Below, one piece after another: positions 61,788-64,000 of a stretch of 64,000 bases of DNA. The notes below the pieces were generated by a model. The model worked only from the letters and a program-made list of their open reading frames with translations. It made no database searches and was not told the origin of the DNA. Made by a program: the position numbers and the translations under genes. This DNA is from Lewinella sp. W8 (GTDB lineage: Bacteria > Bacteroidota > Bacteroidia > Chitinophagales > Saprospiraceae). The stretch covers positions 62,001 through 126,000 of the forward strand of contig NZ_SNAQ03000003.1 in the NCBI RefSeq assembly GCF_004375085.3, written 5' to 3'. The first letter of the stretch is position 1, and every line of letters starts with the position of its first letter.

Positions 61788-61859
61788 TGTGGCGGAAGAT
61801 GTGCCTTGTCCCGATTGTGGCGGAAGATATGCCTTGTCCCGATTATAGTGAAAGGCCCT
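61776..61859. repeat. 28-bp tandem triplication of the element end
   Basis: Units at 61776, 61804 and 61832 each read CCTTGTCCC followed by GATT or TACT and TGTGGCGGAAGAT; the third unit decays. The first unit includes the end of element B, so the array extends outward from the element boundary. Confidence 0.8.
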
Positions 61860-61940
61860 GCAAAAAAGAATATCGATCTAAGATCACCAGAAGCAGGACC
61901 AAAGGTGCTGCGTACCCTTTGAAGAACGTAGGAGTGATCC

Positions 61941-62768
61941 CTACTTCCCCAACCGGTCTACCGCGGCGGACAGTCGATTGATCAGCTTGGTCTGGGCCGC
62001 AATGGTTTCCTTGAGGTCCTTCATTTCGTCCTGCACGTAGCGCTGGATGTTCTGGGGGGAGGGGAGGAAGGGCGTGATTCTTGCCCGGACGTACCAGATT
62101 TCGCGGAGGTCAGACAGCGATACCCGGTAGGGTTCGTAGAAGTTGTTGTCCGCAAACAGCTCCAGCTCCTTGCTTTCGGCGATGAAGTTGTGCACCCGCC
62201 GGATGGCCACGTCGCTGCGCGTAACGATGATGTAGGCGTAGTTATCCTTGATTCCGCTTTCCCACAGGGTCGGTTCCAGGAAGGAGCACACCACTTTGTC
62301 GCCCTCGAAGAGCGTGGGCTCCATACTGTCTCCCGGAACGTCAAAGCTCCGGTGGGTGCCGACCTTATACTTATAGTCGGGCAGGCTGTAGGTGGGCAGA
62401 TCCTGAACGAAGGAAGGATCCCCTAATTCAGAAGCGTAGACGGACTGGGCGGGCAGTGGCACGTGCACGATGAGTTCGTCGTCGTTGGGGGTCTGGATGG
62501 TGGTCAGAACCCGGAAACTCTGGTTGGTTTCCTCGGTCATGAACATGGGGCCATCACCGGTCATGATGTAGACCGGGTTCATTTTGTAGGTGGCGATGGC
62601 CTTGCGGAGGAGCTCGATGGTAACGTCGCGCCGCCCCTTGAGGATTTCCGAAAGGGACTGGGGGAGGTAATCCAACGAGAGGGCAAACTGCCGACTGGAA
62701 CGAACGCGTTTCTCTTCCCGCAGCTTGTTGTGGCACTTGATGAATCGCTGCGAGACGACGTTATTCAT
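61941..62768 (-). CDS. LexA/S24-like regulator with HTH, probably not self-cleaving
   Basis: From ATG 62768 the protein is 275 aa. Residues 1-65 carry a phage-repressor-like HTH (S-R-Q-F-A-L-S-L-D-Y-L-P-Q-S-L-S-E-I-L-K-G). The S24-type domain (about 135-235) has V-P-G-D-S-M-E-P-T with the Ser nucleophile position. The residue expected to be the general-base Lys appears as Arg in V-A-I-R-R-V-H, so self-cleavage is doubtful. A C-terminal helix (about 245-275) is coiled-coil-like. It is probably a transcription regulator of an unknown regulon. Confidence 0.82.
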   Translation of the reverse strand: MNNVVSQRFIKCHNKLREEKRVRSSRQFALSLDYLPQSLSEILKGRRDVTIELLRKAIATYKMNPVYIMTGDGPMFMTEETNQSFRVLTTIQTPNDDELIVHVPLPAQSVYASELGDPSFVQDLPTYSLPDYKYKVGTHRSFDVPGDSMEPTLFEGDKVVCSFLEPTLWESGIKDNYAYIIVTRSDVAIRRVHNFIAESKELELFADNNFYEPYRVSLSDLREIWYVRARITPFLPSPQNIQRYVQDEMKDLKETIAAQTKLINRLSAAVDRLGK

Positions 62769-62803
62769 AATCGGTGAGTAGTTGGTTAGCCCTGAGTGTG
62801 ATT

Positions 62804-62833
62804 CAAATATAAACGCAAAGAACGTTACTCCAA
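62804..62833 (-). promoter_or_regulatory. Promoter of the S24-like regulator gene
   Basis: On the minus strand, TTG (62833-62831), a 19-base spacer and TATATTTG (62811-62804) match the Bacteroidota pattern TTG-N19-TAnnTTTG. The start codon lies 35 bases downstream. This is the best promoter match in the window. Confidence 0.75.
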
Positions 62834-62935
62834 TAGTGACGAAAGAAAAAAATCGCACTTTTTTGCGAATAAGATGAAAACAATGATTTTTCTTTTCCCA
62901 ATTCCCGAATTCCGGCTGGGTTTTATCTTGCCCTC

Positions 62936-64000
62936 ATGACCATCCGTTCCAAACTTCCTACCGTCGGGACCACCATTTTCACCGTCATGAGCAGACTGGC
63001 GGCGGAACACGGTGCCATCAACCTGTCTCAGGGCTTCCCGAACTATGAAGTAGATCAGCGACTGAAGGATCTGGTCAACCACTACGTACAACGGGGCTTC
63101 AATCAGTACGCCCCCATGACCGGGGTACCCGAACTGCGGGAGGCCATTGCCCGTAAAAAAGAAATCGTCTACGGCGCCTCCTTGGACCCCGACCGGGAAA
63201 TCACGGTGACCAACGGCGCCACGGAGGCCATCTACGGTGCGATTGCGGCCCTGATCCATCCCGGTGACGAGGTCATCATCTTCGAGCCGGCCTACGACAG
63301 CTATGGCCCGGCCATCCGCCTCAGTGGGGGGAAGGTGGTACCCTTTCGGTTGCTCAGTCCGGATTACCGCATCGACTGGGCGGCCGTACGCCAAAGGGTA
63401 ACCGACCGCACCCGGATGATCATCATCAATTCCCCCCATAATCCGACCGGAACCACCCTAAAGTCCGCCGATCTGGAAGCCCTGCGGACAATCGTGGCGG
63501 GAACCGATATACTGATTTTGTCCGACGAGGTCTACCAGCACCTGATTTTCGACGGCGAACGGCACGAGAGCATTCTGCGGTATCCGGATTTGTACCAACG
63601 GGCCATCGTAACGATGTCGTTCGGGAAAACCTTCCACGCTACGGGATGGCGGATTGGCTACGCCATCGCCCCGCCGGTCCTGACGGAGGAGATACGAAAG
63701 GTCCATCAGTTCAATACCTTCAGCATCAACCGACCGCTCCAACACGCCCTGGCGGATTACCTGGCGGAGCCCGATCACTACCTCCAACTGGCGGACTTCT
63801 TCCAGCGCAAACGCGACCTGTTTGCGGCCGCCATGCAGGACACCCCCTTTGAGATGCTGCATTCGTCCGGAACCTACTTCATGCTGGCCCGTTACCGCGA
63901 CCTGCCCGCGCTGGATGATCAGGCCTTTGCCCGGTGGCTGACCCGGGAACGAGGCGTGGCCGTGATTCCGATGTCTTCTTTTTACTCTGATGAAACCGAC
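62936..64000 (+). CDS. Class I/II aminotransferase (methionine/kynurenine type), 3' end cut by the window
   Basis: A frame opens at ATG 62936 and runs to the window end (355 codons, no stop). It begins S-K-L-P-T-V-G-T-T-I-F-T-V-M-S-R-L-A, then I-N-L-S-Q-G-F-P-N-Y. It has N-S-P-H-N-P-T-G with the substrate-binding Asn, S-D-E-V-Y near 200 and the PLP Lys in S-F-G-K-T-F-H-A-T-G-W-R near 230. The pattern suits YbdL/methionine aminotransferase-like enzymes. About 25-30 residues are missing at the C-terminus. Confidence 0.93.
   Translation, partial: MTIRSKLPTVGTTIFTVMSRLAAEHGAINLSQGFPNYEVDQRLKDLVNHYVQRGFNQYAPMTGVPELREAIARKKEIVYGASLDPDREITVTNGATEAIYGAIAALIHPGDEVIIFEPAYDSYGPAIRLSGGKVVPFRLLSPDYRIDWAAVRQRVTDRTRMIIINSPHNPTGTTLKSADLEALRTIVAGTDILILSDEVYQHLIFDGERHESILRYPDLYQRAIVTMSFGKTFHATGWRIGYAIAPPVLTEEIRKVHQFNTFSINRPLQHALADYLAEPDHYLQLADFFQRKRDLFAAAMQDTPFEMLHSSGTYFMLARYRDLPALDDQAFARWLTRERGVAVIPMSSFYSDETD

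Overview
The window looks like chromosome of a fairly GC-rich member of the Bacteroidota. Three things point there: GLPGLI-family secreted proteins beside a CarboxypepD_reg/TonB-plug outer-membrane barrel, TAnnTTTG-type promoter boxes, and a NifU-RsmE-DUF4159 cluster. A Saprospiria/Lewinella-like organism is my guess; nothing in the window proves it. I saw no rRNA, tRNA, CRISPR array, intact transposase or prophage.

Layout. 1-4.4 kb: small exported or unknown proteins, an RluA-type pseudouridine synthase, a saccharopine-dehydrogenase-like reductase and YqgE. 4.4-5.2 kb: non-coding, with a roughly 118-bp direct repeat. 5.2-9.4 kb: an unusual pair, a 1129-aa membrane protein followed by an overlapping gene with an effector-associated-domain (EAD11-like) N-terminus. 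9.7-23.3 kb: mutS2, a membrane protein with a DNA-binding-like head, an Asp-nucleophile alpha/beta hydrolase, a coiled-coil/lipoprotein pair, a nucleoside hydrolase, a second EAD-like protein, threonine aldolase, msrA, an ADP/ATP-carrier-like protein with HEAT repeats, and a Tat-exported TIM-barrel protein.

23.5-31.5 kb is the most striking operon. It encodes an EAD-iSTAND-like protein, a MoxR AAA+ ATPase joined to it by an ATGA overlap, and a 1943-aa protein. The large protein has a CoxE-like N-terminus, three predicted membrane spans, a degenerate vWA-like domain, carboxypeptidase-regulatory-like modules and a collagen-like Gly-rich tail. This is the architecture of a MoxR-vWA-EAD biological-conflict or signalling system, but anchored in the membrane. 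With the other two EAD-like proteins it makes the window a plausible home of a poorly described immunity or stress-signalling network.

31.8-38.7 kb: outer-membrane barrel, two GLPGLI proteins and a divergent histidine kinase/response regulator pair whose promoter has a direct repeat one helical turn apart. 39-49.5 kb: a NifU/RsmE/DUF4159 operon, a CotH-like protein, two tandem paralogous MG2/TonB-plug proteins, a metallophosphatase and a QueD-FolE pair. 49.8-64 kb: formate-THF ligase, a Crp/Fnr regulator, a dynamin-like GTPase, two beta-lactamase-fold serine hydrolases, a WbqC-like protein, OsmC, GNAT, an S24-like regulator and an aminotransferase cut by the window end.

Intergenic DNA is rich in structure. 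Two 0.5-kb elements (51525-52014 and 61271-61787) are inverted copies of each other, with imperfect terminal inverted repeats of about 39 bp and two strong internal hairpins. A short GC-rich motif (GGGCGC...GCGCAGGTGC) is scattered near gene ends and sometimes inside genes. Three separate local repeat arrays lie at 4.7-5.1, 38.7-38.9 and 49.5-49.7 kb.
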